Shown here: positions 9,201 to 16,771 of the stretch, piece by piece
How the letters are laid out: the number at the start of each line of letters is the position of its first letter
How positions within the stretch are numbered: position 1 is the stretch's first letter
From: Dyadobacter sandarakinus
Lineage (GTDB): Bacteria > Bacteroidota > Bacteroidia > Cytophagales > Spirosomataceae
Direction: 5' to 3'
DNA: 64,000 nucleotides
Assembly: GCF_016894445.1 (NCBI RefSeq)
Contig: NZ_CP056775.1
Coordinates: 3,164,001-3,228,000 of the forward strand
The notes under the pieces: generated by a model
The model's input: the letters and a program-made list of their open reading frames with translations, nothing else
What the model was told of the DNA's origin: nothing
Database searches by the model: none
Position numbers and translations under genes: made by a program

Positions 9201-9680
9201 GGCTCATACATTTTCACGGCCAGCTATACGGACAAGGGCAATGGTACGATTGGTCCTATGACAGGCGCAAAAACGGTTGCCTTACGGCCTTCGAAAATCA
9301 CTGCCAGCTCTTACGACGATGGCAGGGACGTTGCGAAGTTCAAAATTCCCGGAGGAGCAGAAGTAGTGCTGGGTACAAAGAGCGGTTCTTATATCACGTT
9401 CAATGACATTGACCTGAGTGGTGTAAGTGCCATTGATGTGGCGGCGGGATACCGGGAAGGCCCGACTGCAGGAGGAACACTTGAAGTGTACCTGGATTCT
9501 CCCGGCGGCACGAAAATCGGAGAAGCCAAAGTAGGCACTTCCGGTACCGTCAGCATTCCGGTGAAGACGGCCGCTGATAACAAGCTTCATCCGCTGGTAT
9601 TCGTTTTCAGAAACACGGCAGCCGGCAACAAACCTTTGTTTACGCTGGACTGGATTCAGTTTAACAGTGCCATACAGTAA
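6270..9680 (+). CDS. Five-module periplasmic protein: ThuA, glucose/sorbosone dehydrogenase, PKD, cytochrome c, CBM6-like
   Basis: A 1136-residue exported protein. After a signal peptide (about 1-31) comes a ThuA-like domain (about 35-255, starting RVLVFSKTAGFRHSSI), a PQQ-type glucose/sorbosone dehydrogenase beta-propeller (about 270-700, with GTRNPYRISVD), a PKD domain (about 713-800), a cytochrome c with the haem motif CKACH at residues 884-888, and a C-terminal jelly-roll resembling CBM6 (about 1000-1135). Such a chain could oxidise a sugar in the periplasm and pass electrons to its own haem while bound to carbohydrate. ThuA domains are linked to trehalose and other disaccharide use. No T9SS sorting tail is seen. 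It is flanked by terminators on both sides, so it is monocistronic. Confidence 0.93.
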   Translation: MFHSLNQKFRRGAARAGMAVLLACSGAATFAQIVTPQKRVLVFSKTAGFRHSSIPTGKTAIMKLGKEQGFAVDTTENAAAFTDKNLGKYGAVIFLNTTGDILDGMQQDAFERYIQAGGGYVGVHAATDTEYDWQWYNKLAGAQFMSHPGNPNVQEGEAYVVNSDHPSMKDFPQKWKIKDEFYDFKNFNNKVTVLVKIDEKSYKDGKMGDDHPMSWYHEFDGGKAFYTNFGHEDATYSNPVFVKHFIGGLNYVMAARLDYTKSRPEENRFTKKVLASKLDEPTELVVLDDQRVLFAERKGKLKLYNPKTGKTKVVADVPVYTKQEYGLMGLNVDPNFKTNKLLYMYYSPPSSEADTAQHLSRFKYDDVKDTLLLSTEEVLLTVPVKRTDCCHTGGSIAWDAKGNLYLSTGDDVNPFQSDGYGPMDERPGREGWDGQHSSSNTNSLRGKVLRIKPRYGDRRANMPGGTNLYDIPEGNLFPAGNPKARPEIYVMGTRNPYRISVDQHTGYLYWGDVGPDASNDDPKRGPRGYDEVNQARKAGYFGYPLFIADNKPYVDFNFADSTSGKPFDPAAPINDSPHNTGLRELPPAQPAYIWYPYADSPEFGAIVGKGGRNAMAGPVYYAADYQGTKDKFPTYYDGKFFTYDWIRDYINVVTMNQQGDLLTIERFLPNMKFSHPIDMQFAKDGSLYTLEYGPNWFAQNDEASLSHITFNSGNRTPLAVANASTTTGSVPLKVTFSSKGSVDYDGDMIKYEWNFGKGLPKSTVANPVFTYTKPGEYTAVLKVTDAAGNSNTSEVVVRAGNAVPKVDVVIKGNKSFYWNNKPVDYEVMVSDKEDGSLADKKIPEDEVVLTINYLEGFDKTQLAQGHQANTGFETGKRLIELSDCKACHSIDKKSIGPAYREVAKKYEKERNSLARLTDKVLKGGSGVWGEQAMPGHPQHKPEEVEEMVKYVLSLSKEQVVDKKPLKSSYVTEAKQKEGSYIFTASYTDKGNGTIGPMTGAKTVALRPSKITASSYDDGRDVAKFKIPGGAEVVLGTKSGSYITFNDIDLSGVSAIDVAAGYREGPTAGGTLEVYLDSPGGTKIGEAKVGTSGTVSIPVKTAADNKLHPLVFVFRNTAAGNKPLFTLDWIQFNSAIQ

Positions 9681-9705
9681 GCAGGATAGTCATCTATAAA
9701 TGCTA

Positions 9706-9742
9706 AAAAGCGCCGCCAGTAGCTACTGAGCGGCGCTTTTCT
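9706..9742. terminator. Strong bidirectional terminator
   Basis: An 11-bp GC-rich stem (9706-9716 with 9730-9740), continued inside by CAGTA/TACTG pairing with one bulged A. A-run and T-run flanks let it serve both the multi-domain gene (+) and the TIGR02757 gene (-). Confidence 0.88.
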
Positions 9743-9763
9743 TATGTAAGAAATCAAAATACC

Positions 9764-10576
9764 CTAGCTTGCATATCCCTCGATGCCCAATCCGAACAAT
9801 GCGAAGTCGTATTTGACAGGATCATGAGGATCAATAAGCCTGAGGGAGGCGGTAAGTTCCGTGGCGGTTTGCCAGTCGGTAACCGGCCGTTTGATGAGTC
9901 CCAGCAAACGGGCTACGCGATCAACGTGAACATCGCATGGGCAGACGAGCTGCGCGGGTTTGATCTTATTCCAAAGCCCGAAATCCACACCGCAGTCATC
10001 CTTTCTGACCATCCATCTGAGAAACATGTTCAACCTTTTGCAGGAAGATTTCCGCGCAGGGGTTGCAATGTGCTTGCGGGTACGCGCAGGGTAATCTTCC
10101 AGGCTGAAAAACTGATCATGAAATCCCAGCAGCGCATTTTCTATGGTAACATCACCAGGCTGCATATGGCTGGCAAATGCATCTTCCAGCGAGTTATAGC
10201 TTTGGTAATAATATTTGAAAAAGTAAAGAAAATACAGCGTATCCGTAGCATTGAAGGTACGATGCTTGAAGTTCAGGAAGGGTTTTAGATCGGAATCTTC
10301 ATGGTTCCGTACGAAATCGTAAGGAGCATGGTCCATCAATGCCGATAATTCAAGGCATTTGCTGATAATGGTTTTACGCTGCCCCCAGGCAAGTACTGCC
10401 GCCCAGAAGCCCATGATTTCAATATCCTGCTTACGGGAAAAACGGTGGGGAATGCTGATGGGATCAGCAGCGATGAAGTCGGGACGGTTGTACCTGTCGG
10501 CTCTGTCTTCCAGCAGGTCGATAATGTAGGAAGATACCGGTGCTGCTTTCGGGCCGCCAGGTTCCTTCTCAGGCAT
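9764..10576 (-). CDS. TIGR02757 (DUF2400) family protein
   Basis: A conserved Bacteroidota protein of about 270 residues and unknown function. Recognisable blocks are FWAAVLAWGQRKTII, KHRTFNATDTLYFLYFF, RLNMFLRWMVRKDD and the ending PCDVHVDRVARLLGL followed by DPVKYDFALFGLG. The fold may be related to helix-hairpin-helix DNA glycosylases (inference only). The open frame runs to 10693, but I place the start at 10576: that Met follows a GGAGGG ribosome-binding sequence, and the upstream residues only read through the overlapping membrane-protein gene. The two genes then overlap by 8 bases, which suggests translational coupling. Confidence 0.85.
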   Translation of the reverse strand: MPEKEPGGPKAAPVSSYIIDLLEDRADRYNRPDFIAADPISIPHRFSRKQDIEIMGFWAAVLAWGQRKTIISKCLELSALMDHAPYDFVRNHEDSDLKPFLNFKHRTFNATDTLYFLYFFKYYYQSYNSLEDAFASHMQPGDVTIENALLGFHDQFFSLEDYPARTRKHIATPARKSSCKRLNMFLRWMVRKDDCGVDFGLWNKIKPAQLVCPCDVHVDRVARLLGLIKRPVTDWQTATELTASLRLIDPHDPVKYDFALFGLGIEGYAS

Positions 10577-10775
10577 GCCGCCCTCCAAACAGGTACGCCA
10601 GCACCCGGGAGATCCCGGAAAAAAACATAACGATTCCTGAGAACAAGAAAGTAAATACCGCAATGAAGGGATAAAGGATCGTGAACATGACACTCCAGAT
10701 CTTGTATCCTGTTGTATTCTTCAACGCAGCTCTTTCCTCTTCTCTTTTGGACCTGAATTTCGGTGAATGTTTCAT
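10569..10775 (-). CDS. Small membrane protein of unknown function
   Basis: A 68-residue protein with a basic N-terminus (KFRSKREEERAALK) followed by one long or two short hydrophobic helices (about residues 27-62), ending in GGRHA. I do not recognise a named family. It sits between the LysM gene upstream (16-base gap) and the TIGR02757 gene downstream (8-base overlap), so it is very likely translated as part of that operon. Confidence 0.75.
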   Translation of the reverse strand: MKHSPKFRSKREEERAALKNTTGYKIWSVMFTILYPFIAVFTFLFSGIVMFFSGISRVLAYLFGGRHA

Positions 10776-10791
10776 GGGTGTGTATTGCTGA

Positions 10792-11775
10792 TTACTCCAG
10801 GTAACTTACTACGGCCCGAAAACGTTTGCTGTTGGGCGAAACTTTCTCAAATGCGCGGGAAGAAAGCTTGATGACGATATCATCATTGACGCTGGTATCC
10901 GGAATACGGCCGATAATGCGCACAATGATCTTCTCCTGATTGTATTCATTAAGGACTTCAACCAGCGAACCTACCGGCGCAGTCCTGTGCAGACCGAGGA
11001 ATTTACTTGTACTTTCATCCGTTTCGATTACTTCCGCAAGTCCGGACTCAGACTTCTTTTTTGTTTTGACTACTTTGGGCGGAGCCACTACCTCTTCCAC
11101 CGGTTTCATCACCTTTTCAGGTACAGCGGACTTGGCTTTTACCGAGTCTTTCACAACAGTAGTTGTAGTGACCTTGGCGGGTGCAGCCGGAGCGACCGGG
11201 GCAGTTGCCTTTTCAGCACCTTTTTCGCTGACAATAAGCTCCTGGCCTTCTTTGATATTGTCATCGGCAAGATTATTCCACTTGCGCAGATCTGCCATTA
11301 AAACACCATATTTTACAGCAACCCTGTAAAGTGTCTGGCCGGGTTCCACGCGGTGCAAGCCATTGGCAGGCGCCGGTGTGGATGAGGCTGCCGCGGGTGC
11401 GCTTGTTACCGCAGCCGGACTATTGGTTGTACTGGCTACGGTATTGGTTTCCTTTACCTCCGTTTTAGCAGCTTTTGCTTCTTCCTTTTTAGCGTCTCTT
11501 TTTCCACCTTTTGGCGTGTAAGGTACCCGGATGGTCTGCCCGGACTGGATCTGATCACTGATACCGGGATTAGCGTCACGGAGCGACTGAATAGTGATCC
11601 CGTACTGACGCACAACCGCAAACATGGTTTGTCCCGGATTTACTTTATGCAGGATAAAAACCCTGTCTCCGACTTTCTCAACGCCTACTGAGTCGGCAAC
11701 ATTTCCAATGGCCCGGGCACTTGCCGCACCTATACAAAGACCTGCCGCAATTGTCAGGCAAAAAAAGTATTTCAT
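10792..11775 (-). CDS. LysM-domain envelope protein with RlpA-like C-terminus
   Basis: A 327-residue exported protein. A signal peptide (about 1-22) is followed by LysM 1 (about 41-88, HKVNPGQTMFAVVRQYG), an Ala/Thr/Pro-rich linker, LysM 2 (about 144-187, HRVEPGQTLYRVAVKYG) and a second linker rich in Lys, Val and Pro. The C-terminal 70 residues (GLHRTAPVGSLVEVLNEYNQ onward) look like a double-psi beta-barrel as in RlpA. LysM repeats bind peptidoglycan, so the protein should sit in the periplasm on the wall. The RlpA-like part could be a glycan-strand enzyme or only a binding domain; I cannot confirm catalytic residues. It is co-transcribed with the DUF4905 gene just upstream. Confidence 0.88.
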   Translation of the reverse strand: MKYFFCLTIAAGLCIGAASARAIGNVADSVGVEKVGDRVFILHKVNPGQTMFAVVRQYGITIQSLRDANPGISDQIQSGQTIRVPYTPKGGKRDAKKEEAKAAKTEVKETNTVASTTNSPAAVTSAPAAASSTPAPANGLHRVEPGQTLYRVAVKYGVLMADLRKWNNLADDNIKEGQELIVSEKGAEKATAPVAPAAPAKVTTTTVVKDSVKAKSAVPEKVMKPVEEVVAPPKVVKTKKKSESGLAEVIETDESTSKFLGLHRTAPVGSLVEVLNEYNQEKIIVRIIGRIPDTSVNDDIVIKLSSRAFEKVSPNSKRFRAVVSYLE

Positions 11776-12564
11776 TTATTCGGGAAGAGTTAAACTCGAA
11801 AACTCATTATTATTTTTAAGATAAACCAGCGTTGAGCCGCGCAGCATCATGGTAGAACGTCCTATACCCTGGCGTTCCTCGGAAAGCCTTTCGTGAAGTA
11901 CCAGTTCCTGCTTTTTATTTACAATCAGCAAGTACTGAACTGATTTTTCCTGCTCGTAAATATAGTAAGAAAAGACAATATAGGGTCGCTTCTCCAGATA
12001 ATCGACGGCATCGGCCTTGTGCCCTGTGACCTTCTCGATAAAGGCAGCCAGCCTGTCGAAATAGGCATTTCTCACCTTGTAACGAACCGGTTCCTTTAAA
12101 ATTACCTCTGCATCTTCAAGCTGGGCGCCTGCTTCCCATGGAGTAGTTGCACCGGTATCCGGGTCACATGCCAGCTTACGGAAAGTTTCGCCTGATTTCA
12201 CAGCAACTTCCAGCAGACCCGCGCCATGCACACTTACAAGTATATGTCTGGGCAACACCCACAATTCGGAAGCATCAATGCCCGAAATACACAGGAGGTC
12301 GGAAGGCTCCGGCACTTCGGGTACGCGGTACTGGTGAATGTAAATCCGGTTGTAGGCGAATGCGGTGAGTGAGCTCCACCAGTCGGCTCCTTCCAGGTGC
12401 TTTTCCCAAAGCAGCCTTTGCTGATCCAGATCGAGGATCGCAAATGAAACCGACTTTGCCCCGATATGCCTGAGCTCTATGGCCCACCGGTTGCCGGCAG
12501 GGTCCGGGTCAGGGATCATGCGCCAGATGTTACCGGAAAACTGATGTGTGAAAGGATTTTGCAA
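11776..12564 (-). CDS. DUF4905 family protein
   Basis: A protein of about 262 residues with repeated WD-like beta segments (SVSFAILDLDQQRLLWEKHL, RIYIHQYRVPEVPEPSDLLCI). It is a conserved Bacteroidota family of unknown function with no signal peptide. The open frame extends to 12624, but an upstream start would overlap the divergent kdsB start codon. I choose the TTG at 12564 (LQNPFTHQFSGNIWRM), where the conserved sequence begins. A start at the internal Met further in (MIPDPDP) is also possible. The stop touches the LysM start with no gap, so the two are in one operon. Confidence 0.75.
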   Translation of the reverse strand: MQNPFTHQFSGNIWRMIPDPDPAGNRWAIELRHIGAKSVSFAILDLDQQRLLWEKHLEGADWWSSLTAFAYNRIYIHQYRVPEVPEPSDLLCISGIDASELWVLPRHILVSVHGAGLLEVAVKSGETFRKLACDPDTGATTPWEAGAQLEDAEVILKEPVRYKVRNAYFDRLAAFIEKVTGHKADAVDYLEKRPYIVFSYYIYEQEKSVQYLLIVNKKQELVLHERLSEERQGIGRSTMMLRGSTLVYLKNNNEFSSLTLPE

Positions 12565-12618
12565 TTTTTTTAGCCTTAATTTGAAACAAAATCTACCAGG
12601 CAAACAAAAAACCGACCA

Positions 12619-13356
12619 GTGCAAATCCTAGGAATTATTCCCGCGCGCTATGCATCCACCCGCTTCCCTGCCAAGGCGCTTGTTGATATCGGGGGCAAAA
12701 GTATGATCCAGCGGGTATACGAGCAATCCACAAAAGCCACAATGCTTCACCAGGTGATTGTTGCGACGGATGATCAGCGCATTCTCGACCATGTTACCGG
12801 CTTCGGCGGCCACGCTGTGATGACTTCAACATCCCACCACAGCGGTACCGACCGGTGTTTTGAAGCATTTACAAAGGTTGCCGGAAAGTACGACTATGTG
12901 ATCAATATTCAGGGTGACGAACCTTTTATCAGTCCAGAGCCCATAGACAGTCTTGCAAAGGTACTGGACGGAAAAACCGAGCTCGCGACACTGGTCAAGA
13001 TCATTGATCAGCAGGATATCCTTTTCAATGTTAATGTTCCTAAAGCTGTGCTGAACAGCCGCAATGAAGTTATGTATTTCAGCCGGCAAACCATCCCTTA
13101 CCTCCGCAATGCAGCAGAGAGTGAATGGCTGAAAACCCATACTTTTTACAAGCATATCGGCATTTATGCCTACCGTGCAGACGTACTGGAAAGCATTACC
13201 AGGCTGCCTGTTTCACCACTTGAAAAAGCGGAGGCACTCGAACAGCTCCGCTGGCTTGAAAACGGGTACGCGATCAAAGCGGTCATTACTTCGGATGACT
13301 CACATGGGGTGGATACGCCCGACGATCTTGAACGTGTAGCCCGCAGGTTTTTGTAG
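12619..13356 (+). CDS. kdsB: 3-deoxy-manno-octulosonate cytidylyltransferase
   Basis: A 245-residue CMP-Kdo synthetase, which activates Kdo for attachment to lipid A. The N-terminal nucleotide-binding motif is IIPARYASTRFPAKAL; further conserved blocks are VATDDQRI, NIQGDEPFI and KHIGIYAYR. The length is that of the family. The start is a GTG at 12619, giving MQILGIIPARYAS at the expected distance from the motif. It is divergent from the DUF4905 operon with only about 54 bases between them. Its presence shows that the cell makes Kdo-containing lipopolysaccharide. Confidence 0.97.
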   Translation: MQILGIIPARYASTRFPAKALVDIGGKSMIQRVYEQSTKATMLHQVIVATDDQRILDHVTGFGGHAVMTSTSHHSGTDRCFEAFTKVAGKYDYVINIQGDEPFISPEPIDSLAKVLDGKTELATLVKIIDQQDILFNVNVPKAVLNSRNEVMYFSRQTIPYLRNAAESEWLKTHTFYKHIGIYAYRADVLESITRLPVSPLEKAEALEQLRWLENGYAIKAVITSDDSHGVDTPDDLERVARRFL

Positions 13357-13506
13357 GAGGTTCCTTATTTTGGAACACTATTTGCAAACACTGCGTAACG
13401 TATAGAGGAAGGGAACAGTGTTATTAAAATATGTTAAAACCCATATTTTTATACGAGCACCCTCTCCGCCTCGTTAAACTTATAACTATTACGAAAACCC
13501 AGTTTT

Positions 13507-15072
13507 ATGCAATACAACATTCTTTGGGCAGATGATGAGATAGATCTTCTTAAACCGCATATCATGTTCCTGACAAACAAGGGATATGGTGTCACGCCTG
13601 TCAACAGCGGTGCCGATGCATTGGACCGCATTGAAAATGACCGGTTTGACATTGTTTTCCTGGACGAAATGATGCCGGGGATGACGGGGCTCGAAACCCT
13701 TGCGCAGATCAAGCAGCAGCAGCCCAACCTGCCTGTAGTGATGATCACCAAAAGTGAAGAAGAGCACATCATGGAGGATGCAATCGGTTCCAAAATCGAC
13801 GATTACCTGATCAAGCCACTGAACCCCAATCAGATCTTGCTATCGGTTAAGAAAATTCTGGACAACAAGCGCCTGGTGACCGAGAAAACCACGCTCAGCT
13901 ACCAGCAGGAATTCAGGAACCTGGCTATGCAGTACCAGGACAGGATCGGGCATGAAGAATGGGCGGATATTTATAAAAAGCTGATCTACTGGGAGCTCGA
14001 ACTGGAAAGCTCTGACGATCCGGGAATGGCAGAAGTTTTCAGCATGCAGAAAAGTGAAGCGAATGCCAATTTCTGCAAATTTATAGAGGATGAGTATGAA
14101 GACTGGCTGAATGATCCGCGCTCGGATAAACCGATTTTGTCGCATCAACTGATGAAGCAGAAGGTTTTCCCACATCTTAAAAATGCGAATGAACCCGTCT
14201 TTTTTCTGCTGATCGACAACTTCCGGTATGATCAGTGGAAGATGATCCAGCCGATTTTGCAGGAGTATTTTAACATTGAAGAAGAGTCATCTTATTACTC
14301 GATCCTTCCTACTACCACAGGCTATGCACGTAATGCTATTTTCTCGGGCCTGATGCCCAGTGAAATGGAGCGGAAACATCCGCAATGGTGGGTAAGTGAT
14401 GAAAATACCCCGGAAGGCGAGGAAGGGCTTAACAACCACGAGGCGGATTTTCTGCAGAAGCAGCTGGAAATGAACCACTTCAACATCAAGTTCTCCTACC
14501 ATAAAATTCTGAATACAAACCAGGGAAAAGCACTGATTGATAATTTCAGCAATCTGCTGACCAATCAGCTGAATGTGGTGGTGTACAACTTTGTAGATAT
14601 GCTGTCACATGCCCGTACCGATGTTCAGATGATTAAAGAACTGGCGCCGGATGAAGCTGCTTACCGCTCCATCACCAGGTCATGGTTCCAGCATTCGCCT
14701 TTGCTTGACTTTATCCGTAAAGTAGCCGAAAAGAAAGGCCGTCTGATTCTGACAACTGATCACGGGATGATACGTGTTCAAAAACCTGTGAAGATCATCG
14801 GGTACCGCGAAACAAATACGAATTTGCGTTATAAACACGGAAAAAACCTGGGATTTGACGACAATCACCTGATGGTATGCCGTAAGCCTGAGCGGATTTT
14901 TCTGCCCAAGCCGCATGTATCCACGTCTTATGTGTTTACCAAAGAGGATTACTTTTTCGCATACCCGAACAACTATAACCAATATGTGAATCTTTATCGT
15001 GACACCTTCCAGCATGGCGGGGTTTCATTGGAAGAGATGATCATCCCGGTGATCGATATGACAGCTAAGTAA
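13507..15072 (+). CDS. porX: PorX, response regulator with PglZ phosphatase-like output domain (T9SS control)
   Basis: A 521-residue two-domain regulator. Residues 1-120 are a CheY-like receiver with the acidic pair near residue 9-10 (WADDE), the phospho-acceptor Asp53 in FLDEMMPGMTG and the conserved Lys in YLIKPLNPNQ. The rest is a PglZ (alkaline-phosphatase superfamily) domain with metal-site segments such as LLIDNFRYDQW, NFVDMLSHARTD and TTDHGMIRV. PorX is needed for T9SS function in Bacteroidota, and its output domain is reported to act on small oligonucleotides. The partner histidine kinase PorY is not in the window. A PorW-like lipoprotein at 31859 and a T9SS-tailed protease at 51710 fit the same system. 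Confidence 0.93.
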   Translation: MQYNILWADDEIDLLKPHIMFLTNKGYGVTPVNSGADALDRIENDRFDIVFLDEMMPGMTGLETLAQIKQQQPNLPVVMITKSEEEHIMEDAIGSKIDDYLIKPLNPNQILLSVKKILDNKRLVTEKTTLSYQQEFRNLAMQYQDRIGHEEWADIYKKLIYWELELESSDDPGMAEVFSMQKSEANANFCKFIEDEYEDWLNDPRSDKPILSHQLMKQKVFPHLKNANEPVFFLLIDNFRYDQWKMIQPILQEYFNIEEESSYYSILPTTTGYARNAIFSGLMPSEMERKHPQWWVSDENTPEGEEGLNNHEADFLQKQLEMNHFNIKFSYHKILNTNQGKALIDNFSNLLTNQLNVVVYNFVDMLSHARTDVQMIKELAPDEAAYRSITRSWFQHSPLLDFIRKVAEKKGRLILTTDHGMIRVQKPVKIIGYRETNTNLRYKHGKNLGFDDNHLMVCRKPERIFLPKPHVSTSYVFTKEDYFFAYPNNYNQYVNLYRDTFQHGGVSLEEMIIPVIDMTAK

Positions 15073-15083
15073 TTATTGAAGGT

Positions 15084-15134
15084 TATAAAACAGAAAACCA
15101 CCTGTGTTTGACACAGGTGGTTTTCTGTTTTATA
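15084..15134. terminator. Long symmetric terminator between porX and ftsE
   Basis: A perfect 24-bp inverted repeat (15084-15107 with 15111-15134) around a 3-base loop. Its outer part is A/T-rich, giving U-runs in both directions, so it terminates both convergent genes. Confidence 0.9.
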
Positions 15135-15142
15135 GTGCTCAT

Positions 15143-15820
15143 TTATCCCTCGATAACATTCCCGTTTTCACATTTGATAACCCGTGAAGGAAATCTTTTC
15201 AGAAAATCGTGGTTGTGGGTTGCCATCAGAATGGCCGTACCCGCATTGTTGATCGTGCGGAAAACCTGCATGATCTGCTCTCCTACCTCGGGATCCAGGT
15301 TACCTGTCGGCTCATCAGCAATCAGAATGGAGGGCTCATTGAGCATGGCGCGTGCGATTACAACACGCTGCTGCTCGCCTCCCGAAAGCTGATGCGGCAT
15401 GCGTTTCTGGGCTGTACCCAGTCCCACCTGCATCAGTACTTCAGCGATCCGCTTGGAAATTTTGTTTTGCTGCTCCCAGCCGGTGGCCCGGAGTACAAAA
15501 GACAAGTTATCTTCTACGGAACGGTCAGACAGCAATTGAAAATCCTGAAATACAATCCCGATTTTACGTCGCAAAAAAGGAATCTGGCTCCGCTTGATAT
15601 TGTGCAGTTCGAAACCTGCCACCTTGGCGGATCCGGTATGCAGCCAGAGATCAGCATAGAGCGTTTTCAGCAGAGAGCTTTTTCCACTGCCCGTCCTGCC
15701 GATCAGGTACACGAACTCGCCTCTTTTCACTTCAAAATGGACGTCGTTCAAAACAGGCCGGTCGCCCTGGTAAATATCTGCGCGATCCACGACTATAATT
15801 GGCTCTGCCGACTCAGTCAT
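15143..15820 (-). CDS. ftsE: Cell division ABC transporter ATP-binding protein FtsE
   Basis: A 225-residue ABC ATPase of the FtsE/MacB type. It has Walker A GRTGSGKSS, the Q-loop VFQDFQLL, signature LSGGEQQRV, Walker B ILIADEPTGNLDP and the switch His in MATHNHDF. FtsE works with the membrane protein FtsX to control peptidoglycan hydrolases at the division site. No ftsX lies next to it here; the neighbour upstream is the aldolase gene fsa, 15 bases away, suggesting co-transcription. A LolD-like role is the main alternative, but the length and the GRTGSGKSS/TGNLDP pattern favour FtsE. Confidence 0.85.
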   Translation of the reverse strand: MTESAEPIIVVDRADIYQGDRPVLNDVHFEVKRGEFVYLIGRTGSGKSSLLKTLYADLWLHTGSAKVAGFELHNIKRSQIPFLRRKIGIVFQDFQLLSDRSVEDNLSFVLRATGWEQQNKISKRIAEVLMQVGLGTAQKRMPHQLSGGEQQRVVIARAMLNEPSILIADEPTGNLDPEVGEQIMQVFRTINNAGTAILMATHNHDFLKRFPSRVIKCENGNVIEG

Positions 15821-15835
15821 ATTATTCAGAATGGG

Positions 15836-16492
15836 TTATGAATTACCTTTTTTGTAGTCGGACAGGAACTTCTCGAGCCCGATATCGGTAAGCGGGTGTT
15901 TTAGCAATGCCTCCATCGCGCTCAGCGGGCCGGTCATTACGTCAGCACCTACTTCGGCACACTGGATGATGTGCATCGGGTGCCGTACGGAAGCCGCAAG
16001 TACTTGTGTTTCAAAATTGTAGTTTCGGTAAATGGTCAGAATCTGCTCGATGAGCCCGATACCATCCGTGGAAATATCGTCCAGGCGTCCAACAAACGGA
16101 GATACGTAAGTGGCACCGGCCTTGGCAGCCAGCAAAGCTTGTCCGGCCGAGAAAATCAATGTGCAGTTGGTACGGATACCTTTTCCTGAAAAATATTTGA
16201 GTGCTTTAACCCCTTCTTTTGTCATCGGGATTTTCACTACAATTTTATCATCAATCTCCACCAGCTCCTCACCCTCGCGGATCATTCCTTCAAGATCAAT
16301 CGATATTACCTCGGCACTTACGTCTCCATCCACGATATCGCAGATCGCTTTATAATGACGCATGATGTTTTCCCTTCCGGTAATGCCTTCTTTGGCCATC
16401 AAAGACGGATTGGTGGTTACGCCATCCAGTACGCCGAGTGCCTGTGCCTCCCGAATTTCTTGAAGGTTGGCAGTATCAATAAAAAATTTCAT
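15836..16492 (-). CDS. fsa: Fructose-6-phosphate aldolase / TalC-type transaldolase
   Basis: A 218-residue short transaldolase. The start [16 protein letters not shown] and the block [13 protein letters not shown] are typical, and the Schiff-base Lys is in [10 protein letters not shown]. The block [17 protein letters not shown] and [11 protein letters not shown] are also conserved. The length fits the FSA/TalC subfamily (about 215) rather than full-length transaldolase (about 317). These enzymes either cleave fructose-6-phosphate or transfer the dihydroxyacetone group in the pentose phosphate pathway; the two cannot be separated here. It lies between the SRP RNA gene and ftsE on the same strand. 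Confidence 0.93.
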   Translation of the reverse strand: MKFFIDTANLQEIREAQALGVLDGVTTNPSLMAKEGITGRENIMRHYKAICDIVDGDVSAEVISIDLEGMIREGEELVEIDDKIVVKIPMTKEGVKALKYFSGKGIRTNCTLIFSAGQALLAAKAGATYVSPFVGRLDDISTDGIGLIEQILTIYRNYNFETQVLAASVRHPMHIIQCAEVGADVMTGPLSAMEALLKHPLTDIGLEKFLSDYKKGNS

Positions 16493-16580
16493 ATCAGGAC
16501 TAATTGGTTAAGATATTCCACAAAAGTAGAAAACCCCCGACAAAACCAAAAAGAAAGAAGAAACGGGGTATGCAGAAAAC

Positions 16581-16678
16581 AAAAAAAGGCAAACCGAGAA
16601 TCTCACCGCATCGACCACCTACCCTTGCTTCCGTCAGGACCTGGGGGATTCGGCAGGAGCTGGTAGTTCCGATTTGCC
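16581..16678 (-). ncRNA. ffs: Signal recognition particle RNA, small bacterial type
   Basis: Read on the minus strand, the tip carries CAGGTCC-TGAC-GGAAGCA, the conserved SRP domain IV: the TCC/GGA stem, a UGAC tetraloop (URRC class) and the AGG/AGCA internal loop that binds Ffh. The ends GGCAAA (16673-16678) and TTTGCC (16588-16593) pair to close a single long hairpin of about 95 nt, and a T-run follows as terminator. A TAnnTTTG promoter box lies immediately upstream. Length and structure fit the 4.5S-type RNA of Bacteroidota. It targets the ribosome to the membrane together with Ffh. Confidence 0.85.
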
Positions 16679-16682
16679 GGTG

Positions 16683-16690
16683 CAAAGATA
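16683..16690 (-). promoter_or_regulatory. -7 promoter element of the SRP RNA gene
   Basis: TATCTTTG on the minus strand is an exact TAnnTTTG match, 5 bases before the first paired base of the SRP RNA, which is the expected distance to a transcription start. No clear -33 TTTG was found at the usual spacing. Confidence 0.7.
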
Positions 16691-16736
16691 AAGACATTTT
16701 GTTGAGAAAAAGAAACCCTGTTCACTGATTCCGGCT

Positions 16737-16744
16737 TATTTTTG
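16737..16744 (+). promoter_or_regulatory. -7 promoter element of the TPR lipoprotein gene
   Basis: TATTTTTG matches TAnnTTTG exactly and ends 28 bases before the chosen start at 16772. It also argues against the upstream TTG at 16742, which falls inside the element. Confidence 0.5.
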
Positions 16745-16771
16745 CAAGAACCATTTCCAGTACTGCCTGTT

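Noticed and set aside
15209-15841. A 210-residue open frame on the plus strand opposite ftsE
   Set aside because: It lies wholly against the ABC ATPase gene, and the ftsE frame carries all Walker and signature motifs. The plus frame has no recognisable motif.
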